A stretch of 64,000 nt of DNA from Gliomastix tumulicola. Lineage: Eukaryota; Ascomycota; Sordariomycetes; Hypocreales; Bionectriaceae. This document shows positions 31,196 to 43,000 of the stretch, one piece after another. The first letter of the stretch is position 1. Every line of letters starts with the position of its first letter. The notes below the pieces were generated by a model. It worked only from the letters and a program-made list of their open reading frames with translations, was not told the DNA's origin and did no database searches. The stretch spans positions 2,294,001 through 2,358,000 of the forward strand of contig BCHX01000002.1 of the NCBI GenBank assembly GCA_001599755.1, read 5' to 3'. The position numbers were made by a program, and so were the translations under genes.

Positions 31196-34152
31196 CTTTG
31201 CTAAATGGGTAAGAATCGAGCGTGGGAAGGGGTCAGAGGGCAGCTGAAAAAACCGGTTGCAGATGGGTGTGTGTGGCAGCGAATCTGAGGCGGTGAAACG
31301 AGGATGCAGGATGGGAGACAGGAAGAGGGAGAAAAAAAACAGGCCCCTCGGAGGAAAGTCCAAGTGAGGATGTCCGGAGAAGAGGTACAGGTACCTTGGC
31401 ATAGCAGGTATGAGCGTTGCAGAGGTAGTACTGGCTACTTTCTGACACTTCAACGGTCTCGGCCGCGGGAACCCCACTTAAACGGAGGACGGAAGACCCT
31501 GAGTTGGGTGACAAAATGAAGCGGAGGGAAAACACGGTAGCGGGGAGGACGAGAGAAAGGAAGGTAAGAAGTGTAGTGAATCTTTCCCCTTAGATCTAAG
31601 ATCATTTTCAGTACGAAATCTGGCTTCAAGTTCTTATAGAACCGACCTCCAAGTAGTAGTACACATGGTTTGATGACAGTGACCTACCACTAGTACCATT
31701 AATAGGCATGTTGGACAGCTTGCCTCAACGTGAAAATTCAAGGTGTCTGTCCAGAAAGAGCCATTTAATGACTCTGGACTTGTGTCAAAGATACTGAGTT
31801 GGCCAATAAGCATAAATGCCTATACCGTTGGTCGTGTCTTGTCTTGGCAGGTTGTTAGACACTCATCGTACCGACGGGAAAACAAGGAAAAAAAAGGAAT
31901 GCAGCCACTGACGCAGCCACCGATGCAGCCCGGCATCGCTAGACAACTCGGCCAAACGGCACAAGACTATCGCAATCCTGCATTCTTGTCATTCAGAACT
32001 GAGGTACAAAATGGGGTGCCCGATAGTCGTCATCATGGGCTGCTGACAGGGTTGGGTAGCTCTGAAGTTGGAGAACCAGCATCCTCGTCTTATCAACCTG
32101 AAGGTCCCTCGACGCTGCAGCAAGGATCGCGACCTGATATTCATGACATTCCTACCCCGTACTGAAGTCAGCAGTTGTCTCGAAACGGTGATCTCCGCAC
32201 TCTACAGCCCACCGTAGAGTTCCACGAGGGCACGGGGGGGTGCAAATGAGCGTGCTTCGAGCGACTACCGAGTCGTTCAGGGACTGGAGGCCAAGGAGAC
32301 GACAAGCGAAATAACACTCGTCTCGGCATGCATTTGAAAGCGGTGAGAGTCAGAAAATTTCGCTACGATTGCGCAGTAGTCGTTACGTAGCAGACCTTCA
32401 AGCGAGGTCAGCTTCACCCAAGACCCATGCCATGATACCATCGACGGGATCAGGACCGATAGAATTGTAGACATGGGCAAGGTGTCCAGGGATTCCAGGC
32501 TATCAGATGGAGACTCGCGTGCGACGTGTTGGCCCTGACAAGACGACCCTGCCTCGTTGATAAGCAGGGCCGGTACCTACCACAGTTCGTGAAAGGCCGT
32601 CGGCGACGTTGGCATTTGACAGCGCTACGGAGATGTATCTCGAGTGGCTTGGTCCTTGGCAATACCAATGCCGTGGTTGATAGCTTGACAGGGGATCCAT
32701 CGCGTCGGAATGCGGCAGCGAAGGGACGGTGGAAGCGCGGGCTGCTATACCGAAAGGCGAGGCGTGCTGCCCTAGGGGAGTTGTAATGAAAACGCCGCGA
32801 CGGACGGCACGGGAGTGGAGATGACAGGCATAAAATCGCTATCGTGGAGGGGAGGGGAGGAGGCCGTCAATCGTCATAGGCCAGCTGGGCCTCGTTACAT
32901 ACACGAGGGAGTAAGAGGATGATGGATGGGCGACGTCGCGACGGTTGCGTCCGGGCGGCAGCACTGGCAGCTCCGCGGCAGCTTCGAAATGCTGGGCATG
33001 CAGGAGGAGCAAAAGGGAAATAGAAAATTTGAAATTTCATGTCAGGATGGGCTGATGGCAATGACACTCGATGCAGCTTCCAAGGTTGTGGAAATTAATG
33101 ACAGATCGATCATTGGGAAAGCGTCCCAGGGGTCGTTCCTGCCTTCCATGGACAGGCACAACAAGTCAAGCCCAGGTGGCAGGTGCATCCGTCATTTGAG
33201 ATTCGACGCTGCCCATCTTCTTGATGGCTTCGCCAATATTGCCTCCTTGGGTAAGTGCAACCCGGCCGTACCTGCTGCAAATTGCTTCACGGGCTATACC
33301 CAATTGATGCATATGCCGTTTTCAACGATGGACGGCAATCCCAAGTACTACATCGAGATTCTGTTTCTCACCTCTTCCAACTGCCGGCTTCTTAGTACCT
33401 GACAAATGAAGGCATCGAGAGCACGGAGCTGCCGCTGCCGCTAATTCGAACAACAATTGCAACAATATGTACCGGCCGTTCTGGCGGCCGTCGCTATGCA
33501 CTAACAATCAATAGCAATAAATACGTGGTGGTGTGGTTGCACAAAAAAAGCCCCCCATATCCTTGTCAGCAGCCTGCGTTAGGCAATCGGCCTTTCACTC
33601 ACCAAACCGGTCTTCATTCCAACTCGCCCGCCTATCCATCAACTCGACGCGCGCACTAGATCCAGAAAGGTGAGCTATTCTTTGGCAATAAGTTCTGAGT
33701 CTGCTGACGCGTGACTGTGATTGGTAGAGCTGCTCTTGGCCCCCCCCTATTGAACAGGACAGCTCGGGGTGCTTAATGCAGCAACCAACAGCTGCACGCC
33801 TCTGATACCTGAGCGGAGACTCATCATCACATCCAAGCAATCCGTGGTAGCATCGCCTGTTGATGGAACGCCTGACGGGCTAAGTATCGCGGAGCAACAA
33901 GTCCCTTCCGCGAGACAACGAGGTCGCGTCTCACCACCATCGTTACGTTGGCCCCCCTTTGCTCACGGCCCCGACACCGTGCCGTTCTGGCCTTGCAGCT
34001 CTGTCCAGGTTGTCAAGCCTTTGACCCACCTCGGTCTGCCAGTCTGCAGCCTGAGTCCTGCGTCCTGCAGTCTGCAATCTGCACGTTCTGCATAGCTCCG
34101 GCAAGGGCGACGCCTGCCTTGATCTTTGGTGCAGGACCTCAGCTTGGCCAAG
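31196..34152. other. 3 kb intergenic region, no clear gene
   Basis: Open frames such as 32926-33402 have no recognisable family, splice signals or conserved motif. Part near 31196-31540 is the upstream region of the zinc-finger gene. I see no transposon ends, tRNA box pairs or long repeats. Confidence 0.4.
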
Positions 34153-35406
34153 ATGATCTCTTCCACAATCGTGACCAAGTCGCAGTTTGACGACACCCTG
34201 GCGGCGTATTCAGCTGTCATCGCATCGTCATCGACTTCCAAAGCTGGTATGTTTAATATCCTGACAATCTCGGCCAGGATTGGCGCCAAAATTGCCCTGT
34301 AGAGTGGCCCCGTACTCACGCAGCTGCTTCACTCTCGTCGACTGTAGCCAAGCCCGGCCAGAAGTCCTTGACGGAGCTCGATGACTATCGGTATGGCGAA
34401 GCCCTGGCCGCCTTCGGCCAAGACCCGTCAAAGCGGGAGATGGATCTGGACGATATTAAAAAGCTCGTCGAGTGGAAACTGTGAGTATTGCATATGCATC
34501 CCAGTCGTATTGCAGACGCACAGCGCCAAACCAGGACGTTCCATTGCGTCTGACATCTCATCAAAATGCACAAGCGTGCAGCTCAACATTTTTTTCCAGA
34601 GTCAACACTTTCCAAAGGCCTCTCGCTTTCGCTCTTTCCTTTCTGCAATGCATCCGGGTTACATTCTCCTTGGTGGCGGCGTCCCACGGGCACCTCGTAT
34701 TCCAAGCCCGAAACGCACCGCAGGTGGATGTCATCGCGGACTGTCCCGGTCATGGTCGGATAACGAAATTATAACGTTGAATGTCGTTGAATGTCAAGAC
34801 ACCGGACAGCAGCCGATGTCTCAAAACTTCTTCGTCCAGAAATACGTGAGAATTGCATTCATTCGCTAACTCGCACGCCATAGACGTCACGGCAAGTTCC
34901 GACCGACATTGATGAGCCTCGTGGCCTCCAACAGCCCCGAAACTGCTAAAGAGACTGTACAAGAAGCGTTAGCGGTGTACAAAGAAACTGGGGATGTCGA
35001 TCAGACCGTGCAGGTCTTGACAAAGCTGAGGGGTATCGGACCGGCGACAGCCTCACTCCTGTTGACCGTGCATGACCCGAAACACGTCATCTTCTTTTCC
35101 GATGAGGCATTCTACTGGCTGTGCTGTGAGGGGAAGAAGCTCCCCATCAAATACAACGCCAAGGAGTACCGGCAGCTCAGGCTGAACGCTGAGGAGCTCG
35201 CAGGAAGACTCGGGGTGTCTGCAACAGATATTGAGAAGGTCTCGTACGTCTTGATGAAGCAGTCCGGACTGCCAGACACGTCAAAGGGCCGAGTCGACAA
35301 GCCAATCGGCTCCGTGTCCGCCACCGAAAAACGCAAAAGTGCTTCCGATCCAGACTTGGCTCCCACGGAATCATCTCTTAGACGATCCAAGCGGACAAAA
35401 GCTTAG
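34153..35406 (+). CDS. Conserved fungal protein with helix-hairpin-helix (HhH-GPD-like) motif
   Basis: Exons 34153-34246, 34324-34480 and 34884-35406 give 257 residues. The second intron is unusually long for this window (403 bp) and contains short open frames. The N-terminal region has TELDDYRYGEALAAF and DLDDIKKLVEWKLRHGKFRP. Then follows LTKLRGIGPATASLLLTVHDP, a helix-hairpin-helix of the type that contacts DNA in glycosylases and related repair proteins. It continues FFSDEAFYWLCCEGKKLPIKYN, and the tail is basic with SLRRSKRTKA, a likely nuclear signal. The catalytic Lys/Asp of HhH-GPD glycosylases is not evident, so I do not call it a glycosylase. A nuclear DNA-linked role is inferred. 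Confidence 0.82.
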
Positions 35407-36544
35407 ATATTTCGCCGACTGACCCACGTGCCGATCGATACGATATCGACGCGGCCGTTGTTTTTTCGCTTTTAATTTGGAGAAGAACTTTGAAATCAAT
35501 AACGCGTCGTACGTAACGCATACCCGGATGCAACCCTTCTTACACGCCATAGGGAGTCTCCTATAAGCCTGCAACACAACCTAGGCCGCCCCCCTTTTTC
35601 TCTAGGGCCTGCCTCTATAGGCCATTTTGCTAGTAGTTGAGCCGTGACCGCAGCCTTGGAGAGTCGAAGCTGGATATCTCATCTCCTCACCAGCTTACAC
35701 CACGACCAGACCCAGTCGGACCAGGCGGACGGCTCCTCGGCCCGCAACTGCGACACATGCCAGACGCTTGTCTTGTGGGTAGATCGGGGTGGGGAGTCAA
35801 GGGGAGCTTCCTCTTTTTTTCGTTTCTCCAAGTCTCCAACGGTTTCTCCAAAGTCCAAACGCCAGTTCCTGGACTATTGTCTGATGGCCCCTGGATCGTC
35901 CGCCAGCCATTGCAGGGGATTAGATGAAAAGGACCATATCAACACAGCAAAACCCCTCCTACATACGTAATATGCACTTGACAAGGGTAAGCCGGCCCTG
36001 CAGTTATCAGTCTCCACCAATGTCGATCGAGCCTCTGTTACGTCCATCGGAAGACAGAGGCCAGAGTATTCGACTATCAAACTCCATATCTGTCCACGAG
36101 CACGAGGGACAGTCGCAAGGCCCTAGATCCTTGCTAGAGCATGTGGATGGATCGCCTGAGCTTCCCCCCCGCCGCAAATGCCATGAGGAAACATGCCAGC
36201 TTGCCATCTTGCATCCTTAGCGAGTGAGCAAGGCCTTGCCCACGTCAAATGTGTCCATCCCATCTTCCGCTCACCCCTGCCTGCGGAAATCTATACTCCC
36301 TCTCGCGGTTCTTAATACGGAACCTTCTTCGGACCTCGCACTATCTCGGACCTACATCGTTTGCATATTCTTCGTTCACTCTCGGCTCTGGACTCCCTAT
36401 TTTGCGATTCCCTAAAAGAGGCCTCTCGCCCTGATCCTCTGGGCTGGTAGAAATTTCTTTACAAATTGCAAGCACTTGGCTCTCCAGTCCCTCTTGATCC
36501 AAAGCATTCATCCACTCAGCTCTGCTCAGCTCCGCGCACGAGAC
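35407..36544. other. Intergenic, leader of the DUF1479 gene
   Basis: The stretch holds the 3' region of the HhH gene and a CT-rich upstream region of the next gene (about 36240-36540). No additional gene is seen. Confidence 0.45.
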
Positions 36545-38026
36545 ATGGCATTTTCGTCTTCAGAGGCCCCTCTCCCTCTTCCCGCCCGATTCGCCCTTAT
36601 CAAGAGACGACTGATTGCCGGCAGAGAAGAGCAAGTCACTCAGTCATGGAGAAGACTCTTGGCTAAGCTCGAGTCGGAAGTTACAGAGATTGCCAATACT
36701 GGATCCGACATCATCCCCTCGATCGACTTCGGCGAAATACAGAGAAGCGACAGCAGCAATAGCGGCAGGAACTCGCCCAGGGTCGACGAGTTTGCTGCTC
36801 AGCTCCGGAAACGAGGCCTCGCCGTCATTCGGGGAGTGGTGCCCCACGAAACGGCCAAGATATGGACCGAGGAAACGGACAAGTACCTCTCGGATCACCC
36901 TGAGATGGGAACGCCTCCGTCCCACGACCCTCATCTATACCAAGTCTACTGGTCCCCAGCACAAGTCAAAGCACGAGCGTACCCGAGCGTCCTCACAGCC
37001 CAGCGGGCTCTGATGAACATGGTCTGGCGAGCCAAGTCCTATCACGACGCGTCCGTCACGACCAACTTTCCAGTCGTCTATGCGGACAGGCTGAGAGTCC
37101 GGAAACCCGAATCGAACGGCAGCAAACACTCACGCCCCGGGCAAAGGAGTCCGCAGACGGCTCATGTCGACGGTGGCAGCGTCGAGCGCTGGGAGCCAGA
37201 TGGCTACGGTGCCAGCTCCACGTATCAGCAGATCTGGGACGGCGACTGGGAGAGCTACGACCCTTGGGACAGCAGCACCAGACTGAAAGTGACAAGCGAT
37301 CTATACAACGGTGCCGGCTCCTGCAGCATGTTCCGCATGTTTCAGGGCTGGCTGTCCCTCGGCACATTGCCTCCCGACCAAGGGAATCTTCTCCTCTTGC
37401 CTATGCTGCAGCTTTCGACAGCATACCTCCTTCTACGACCTTTCTTCTCGCCCGTTCACAACTCTCCATCACATCCGCATTTTCTCTCTCCTGACAACTG
37501 GCGGCTCGACATGCCGGCCTCGTCCGTCATACAGGGAGCTGTGCCTTCCTACTGCCAGGAGCTCAGCGCGGCGCTGCACCCCCATCTGCAACTGAGCCGA
37601 AGCATGGTCCGCGCGCCAGCTCTGAATCCAGGCGATTATCTGGTCTGGCACTGCGATACCGTCTACGCTATCGACAACTCTCGCCACCAAGCGCCTTGCG
37701 ATGTCGAGGCTACAATCCTCTATATCCCAGCATGCCCCCTCACACAGACCAACGCCCTGTACCTCGCCCGCCAGCGAAAGGCCTTCCTCCTCGGGCAGCC
37801 CAGCCCAGACTTCGCCGTGGTGACGAACACGCGCGGCGAGAGCACGCACATGGCCCGGCCGGGTGTTCAGGAGGTGAGCGATGCCGGCGGGGATGGCGGC
37901 CTGAGGGCCATGGGTCTCCTGCCGTGGGACGACGACGACGCGACGACGGATGTCGAGGCCGAGGTTCTCGAGATGGCGAACAACATCCTCTTTCCAGATA
38001 GATATGACTTTGACATGGCTTACTGA
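36545..38026 (+). CDS. DUF1479 protein, putative Fe(II)/2OG-type oxygenase
   Basis: Single exon of 493 residues. It matches the DUF1479 family (PF07350), common in fungi and some bacteria and with a predicted jelly-roll oxygenase fold. Visible segments are the N-terminal LPARFALIKRRLIAGREEQVTQSWRRLL, the region LRKRGLAVIRGVVPHETAKIW, and QTAHVDGGSVERWEPDGYG with candidate metal ligands H207 and D209. Later come FRMFQGWLSLGTLPPDQGNLLLLPML, then GDYLVWHCDTVYAID with a candidate distal His near 368. ATG 36545 is chosen because the frame upstream has no ATG and the family start is near ALIK. The substrate is unknown. No membrane segment or signal peptide is seen. Confidence 0.9.
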   Translation: MAFSSSEAPLPLPARFALIKRRLIAGREEQVTQSWRRLLAKLESEVTEIANTGSDIIPSIDFGEIQRSDSSNSGRNSPRVDEFAAQLRKRGLAVIRGVVPHETAKIWTEETDKYLSDHPEMGTPPSHDPHLYQVYWSPAQVKARAYPSVLTAQRALMNMVWRAKSYHDASVTTNFPVVYADRLRVRKPESNGSKHSRPGQRSPQTAHVDGGSVERWEPDGYGASSTYQQIWDGDWESYDPWDSSTRLKVTSDLYNGAGSCSMFRMFQGWLSLGTLPPDQGNLLLLPMLQLSTAYLLLRPFFSPVHNSPSHPHFLSPDNWRLDMPASSVIQGAVPSYCQELSAALHPHLQLSRSMVRAPALNPGDYLVWHCDTVYAIDNSRHQAPCDVEATILYIPACPLTQTNALYLARQRKAFLLGQPSPDFAVVTNTRGESTHMARPGVQEVSDAGGDGGLRAMGLLPWDDDDATTDVEAEVLEMANNILFPDRYDFDMAY

Positions 38027-38542
38027 AACGAACGACCGCATACGACGACCTGGGCTTTGGGACGGGAAATAGGTTTGGAACACACACAAAATTGCTTCTT
38101 TGCAGGATAGATAATGGTAATGGCCCGGGTATTGATTTCGGACTTTGATGAATTTTCAACAACAGCATGACCATGAGGTATCTATAGCGATCAATACTGT
38201 GGCTCGCATTCGTGCTGTGATAAACAATCCCTAACTCCAGTGCCTTTGAGATCGCCAGACCGTAAAACCCCCCATCCAACGTTCACGCCGCACTGCTTTG
38301 CCTGACGACTCGTACAATAAGTTCCGGCCGCTCTGGCCGGGCTTCCATTTTTATTTTCTCCATGCTTCTGCCCTTCCCTCGTATAGCTTCCCAAACCGCA
38401 TTGCCAAAAACAGCTGCATATAGACCCCCTCGATCGCTAATGCTTTGAGCCCCGGGGGGGCAAGTATCACAGCCCCTAGGTGACGACTCCTTCGCGGGAA
38501 GAAAAGCCAAGTTGAGTCGAGTCGAGTCGGAAGTCCGGCGAT
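38027..38542. other. Intergenic between convergent genes
   Basis: This is 3' region of both neighbours. A short direct run of GAGTC words lies near 38514-38529. Nothing else is seen. Confidence 0.5.
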
Positions 38543-39423
38543 TTACTGATCCTTAGACCTCTCACCCGACAGCTGCGTAGCCGCATACTTGTCGCTCAGC
38601 TCGTCGTAGCTCTTGTGCAGCTGCGCGCTCTGCTTCTTGAGCGTCTCGAGGTCCTGCTCCTTGCGCGCGAGCTCCTCCTTGAGCTTGGCCAGCTCGCCGG
38701 GCTTCCCCGCGACGGCCATCTTCTCGCTGTCCTTGGTGTTCTGCTTGGTGCCCTCGTAGGCGCGGACGCGGTCCTCGAGGCGCATGACCTCGAGGATCAT
38801 GACGTAGGTGCGGTTGAGGATGAGCGAGAGGAAGAGGGTGAAGCCGCATAGATACATGTTGCGCTGGGAGTAGAACTTGCGGGCCTGGACCTCGAGGCGC
38901 TCGTGGCCCATGACGCCGGCGCTGAAATCACACTTGTTAGTCTTTTTTTTGTATAACAAGAGGATGATGTGTTTGGGAGAGAGAGGGAGAGAGAAACGTA
39001 CGATCCCTTGGTGGCGCTCTCGGAGGCGGCGATGAGCTCGAGCTGCACGCGGTAGACACGGTTGACGCTGTCGATGAAGAGGATGAGGATGAACACGAAG
39101 CAGATCTTCATGTAGTACTGGATCTTGGCGACAACGGGACTCTCCGAGATGAAGCTACGCCAAAGTGTCAGTTGCCGGCCCAAAACCACTAATTAACCCG
39201 GCCAGGTTAAGTAGGTGCTCTCTCTCTCTCTCTCACTCACATGAAGATCTTTCGCTTGAGGCTGAAGGGCAGCGGGAGGATGAGCAGCATGAACATGCCC
39301 ATCTCCGCCATCAGGAGGACAAACACCTGCACATTTCCCGCGTCAGTTCAACTTCCCGTCGCGCAAGAAGGGGATGGCAGCGACGCCAGAACGTAACCGT
39401 ACGAGAGTGTAGTAGAGCGTCAT
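38543..39423 (-). CDS. BAP31/Yet-type ER transmembrane protein
   Basis: Endoplasmic-reticulum membrane protein of the BAP31 family (yeast Yet1/Yet3), thought to act as a cargo or translocon-linked factor. Four exons on the minus strand (39423-39403, 39326-39241, 39154-39002, 38921-38543) give 212 residues. Three membrane segments are visible: YYTLVFVLLMAEMGMFMLLI near the N terminus, YYMKICFVFILILFIDSVNR in the middle, and YLCGFTLFLSLILNRTYVMI before the tail. The C-terminal 85 residues are a charged coiled coil (AKLKEELARKEQDLETLKKQ). The last residues lack a clear KKXX signal. Intron 2 carries a CT microsatellite at 39218-39234. Confidence 0.92.
39218..39234. repeat. (CT)n microsatellite in intron
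   Basis: Just over eight uninterrupted CT units lie in the second intron of the BAP31-like gene, near its donor. Confidence 0.9.
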
Positions 39424-40016
39424 TGTGACGATTGCGGGGGGGAGGAGGGGTGGTTTTTCTAGACGACGAGCCGAGTCAAGCTGGTGAGGCTGCGGGAGCT
39501 GATTTGAAGAGTAGAATTGGAGGAGAAGAAGGAGAAATGGAACACCCTTCAAGGTTGCAGAAGCGAGGCTTTTTGTATCGGAGGGAGGAGGAATTGGGAA
39601 ATGGAAAGAAGAGGAAGAGGGAGAGAAGGCGTATGTGGTCAGTTTTTGGTGGGCTGAGCTAGCTCCGATCAAGACGGATGGACAACGTCATCGCTTGTGG
39701 CTTTCGCTGGGAAGCCTGGAGCTCAACGTGGGCTGGTGGGGCATTTGTGGCTGGTGAGCTGGCCTGTACCTGCATCTCCCGTCACACCTCAGAGGCAGCT
39801 GTAGCCGATCCCTGTTACCTACTACTAGTAGATGAAATGTATGTCAAGTGCAAATTACTAAGTACTAGAGTAATTGATCCTATGGTCCAAGAAAAAATAT
39901 ACCAAATTCCAGTTCCTCCGAGGAAACAATCCCGTTAGAAGCCCAGCAAGCGAGGGTGCATACTACCCAACATCGTTGCTGCCATGCCAAGGCCAGTCTG
40001 CCCTATGCCAATTCAT
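39424..40016. other. Intergenic between tandem minus-strand genes
   Basis: The stretch holds the upstream region of the BAP31-like gene and the 3' region of the KMT6 gene. A purine-rich run lies near 39510-39640. Nothing else is seen. Confidence 0.5.
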
Positions 40017-43000
40017 TCATTCCTCCACGATATCCGCACGCCGCCGTCGTTTTCTGGGTTTCAGGCCGTATATCTCAGTGTCGTTGAACTTGGACGGTTG
40101 TCTCCTGTTTCGTACAGGCTGGTCCCTTCGAGGAGACGACTCTTCCATATCTTCATCGTCCTCGTCGAAGTCAACCTCCTCTTCATCATCGGGCTCATCG
40201 TCAGCGGGATCCTCGCTCTTACGGGGGGCGTCTTCTTGCCTCTGCACGTCGACTCCAATCTGCGCTGTCACCTGTCTCGCACTCGGAGAGACTGGTGCCT
40301 GGTAGCGGATCGAGTTGCCTTCGTCCTCGCTGTCACTGATCACTGTTGTTTCCACCACGCGGCGTCTCTTGGTTGCCCGAGGCGTAGTCTCTTCGCTCTC
40401 CGAGCCCAGTATCAAGATAGGACGGGGAATGACTGTTGCCGGCGCCAATGTATTGTCAGATGTAACTATCGGGACGGCGTCAGACTTTGGGTTCTTCCTG
40501 GGCCTGCCCGCTTTGCGACCTGGGGCTGGGGCAGGCGCTGATCCCGATGCTGGGGTTGAGCCCTTTGGTGTCGAGTCGCGAATCGCGGGTGACGGGCGTT
40601 TCAACGGTGAGCCCTTTGCCTTGTTGCGAAGCCGGTTCGACAGCCGGGGTACTGCCTCCGAGTCGTCTGCACTTCCTGGAAACCCACCGTCATTAGAGCT
40701 GGGCGGTTCGTAGACATCCTCTTCGGACTCGTAGTGATGGCCCCTCTTGCGCTTGCGGGGGGTTGGATCGAGGAAGAGCTCCGTGGAATCCGCTTCATCC
40801 TCCGCACTGGAAGCTTCCTCGCTTTCAGCCGTAGTCTCACGCACTGAAGCATCGACACTATCGATTCCCACTGGGGCGTTCTTCCTCGCCGTCTTGTGAG
40901 CCTGTACCGTCTTCTTGCCTTTCTCGATGTCGGTATCGATACCAAAGTCCTCGCCGTAGTCGAAAAGCAACTCCTCCCAGGCCTTGATGTTTCGCTTAGC
41001 GCGGAAGGCGATTCGGAATCCGCCATTGACGAGCAGGATCTTGGGCGTGACGTTGCATCTCGAGTTGCTCTCTAACGCGTGGTTGACGTAGCGACTCAGG
41101 TTGCCGTACCTCGCACCATCGACCCAGACGACACACGACTTCAGGAGCGTGAAGTTGAAAGAGAGAGGCTTTGCGTCCTCGAAGACATTCTGTCGGCGAA
41201 TGTAACGGCGGTCACCTTCCTCGCCCGATACAAGCTCGCCAACGTACTCGATGATGAACTGGTCCTTCTTTATTTCCTCGGCAGCAAAGAGACCAAACCC
41301 GTGGAACTGGCTGTTCCCTAGTACAAGTTTCTTCGCAACGCCGCGCTGTAGTGAGCAGTTTTGACAGCCGGTCGAGTGCAGCTCCTCGTTTCTCGCATTG
41401 TCGGGATCAGCACGCTCCACGACGCCGCACGAGCCGCACAGGTCTGGGTCACACTCGCGGTTGAGCTGGATGCAGATGCAGTCCTCGCCCTTGACGGTGC
41501 AGGACTTGCCCTGAGACCGACAAGAGCATCCCGTGAACTTGTAAGCGCACGACTCCACGGTGCAGCCGCAGAATTTTTCGCATAGCTGGCCCCGACTGGC
41601 GCACGGGCAGTCTTTATTGCTTGGGTCGCACGGTCCGTCGTGATCGCAGCCCCTGAGACCACACACATCGTCCATCTCGCGGTTGATATGGTCCCAGTTC
41701 GGCACATGATAGCTGGCCTCGCCAGGACGCTTGGACAGCTTCTTTGTGTGTCGGTTGTACCATTTCAGATTTCGCGCTTCCTCGGTAGGGCGGGCTGGCT
41801 CGGATTTCGCGTGTAATTTCAAGTTCTCAGCTTCCTCGTGGACGTCGACGCAATCGCGATCCAGCAATGCTGCCGCATGGCACATAGGGTCGATCTTTTT
41901 GAGGCTGGAGGTGACCGACATGAAGATGGTGCGCAGTATCTCCTGTTCAGTAGCTGTCCAGTTGCCAGATGGGCTGTCTCGGTCGCTGGGCGCGTCAAGG
42001 TAGCAGCGCCTTTCGCAAGAATTGCTGATCGGATCCGAGTCGCTGTGCTGCGAAGCATATTTCATGTTCTCAGCAAGGCGGCGGGACAGGACGCCCTTCT
42101 CCATCGAGAAACGCTCTCTCGAGTTGTCGTCGGTGTAGAATCCATGCTCGCACGAGTGCTTGAAGCAAATGAGGCAGCCCAGCGACGCGTAAGTCTCCAA
42201 CTTGGATTCGAAAGCAGCGAACAAGTCTTCACTGCTCTTTGGGGAGTCCTTCCTAGGAACAAAGCGGGGGTTGAGGACCGCGTCTATGTCACCGTTGCAG
42301 CACAGGACCTCAAAGAGATCGATCCTACCAAGGTGAACGCCATGCTTTGTCCACTCTTCCTTGAAAACCAAATTCCATGCCTTGGAAAACAGCTCCGCAT
42401 CCGGCTTGACCGTGTTGAAGTCGACGTTTTCGCAGCGAGCGCTAATAGCCTCAATCTGCTCAGCCGTACGCGGTTTATGGAATTCAGAAAGGGGCATATT
42501 CAGCCACAGAGACCACTTGTTGAGTCCCTCAATGCCTAGCCCATCGAGCCAAGTGTCCATGTAGGCCGAGACCTGAGAGACGCGTTCGCTATTAATGACC
42601 ACACCGCGTTTCTGGTCCAGCTTGATGGGGCCAAGTTGATGGTTGTCGACTTCGTTGAGTTCCTTAAAATATTCGTCTTGCTTCTTCTGCTTCTCGGCGG
42701 TATCCGTGTCGCCCTTGTAAGGGTAAAAGGCCATGGGTGTTTGAGAAGCCACGACATTGTTCTCGATCTCAATGGGATGGCTGTAGTAGAGAGGAACAGC
42801 TTTCTTGATCGTCTTGATGCGCGCGGCCGTGAAATGTTCTTCTCGCTCCGACCCGCTTTGCTTGCCCGATATCCAGACCTTGGTCTTGATTCTCAAAGTG
42901 TCCTCCTTGTGGGCAGGCACGGTTGGAATGGACACGCCACCGAACAGATCCTTGCCCTGATGTATCCGCCTGTCGACGACTGAATTGGTCTCAATGGAGT

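Noticed and set aside
31743..32165. 140-codon plus-strand frame
   Set aside because: Starts with GTG, not ATG, and has no family character.
32926..33402. 158-codon ATG frame in the 3 kb gap
   Set aside because: No recognisable motif, no splice partner and no sign of conservation; kept out for lack of support.
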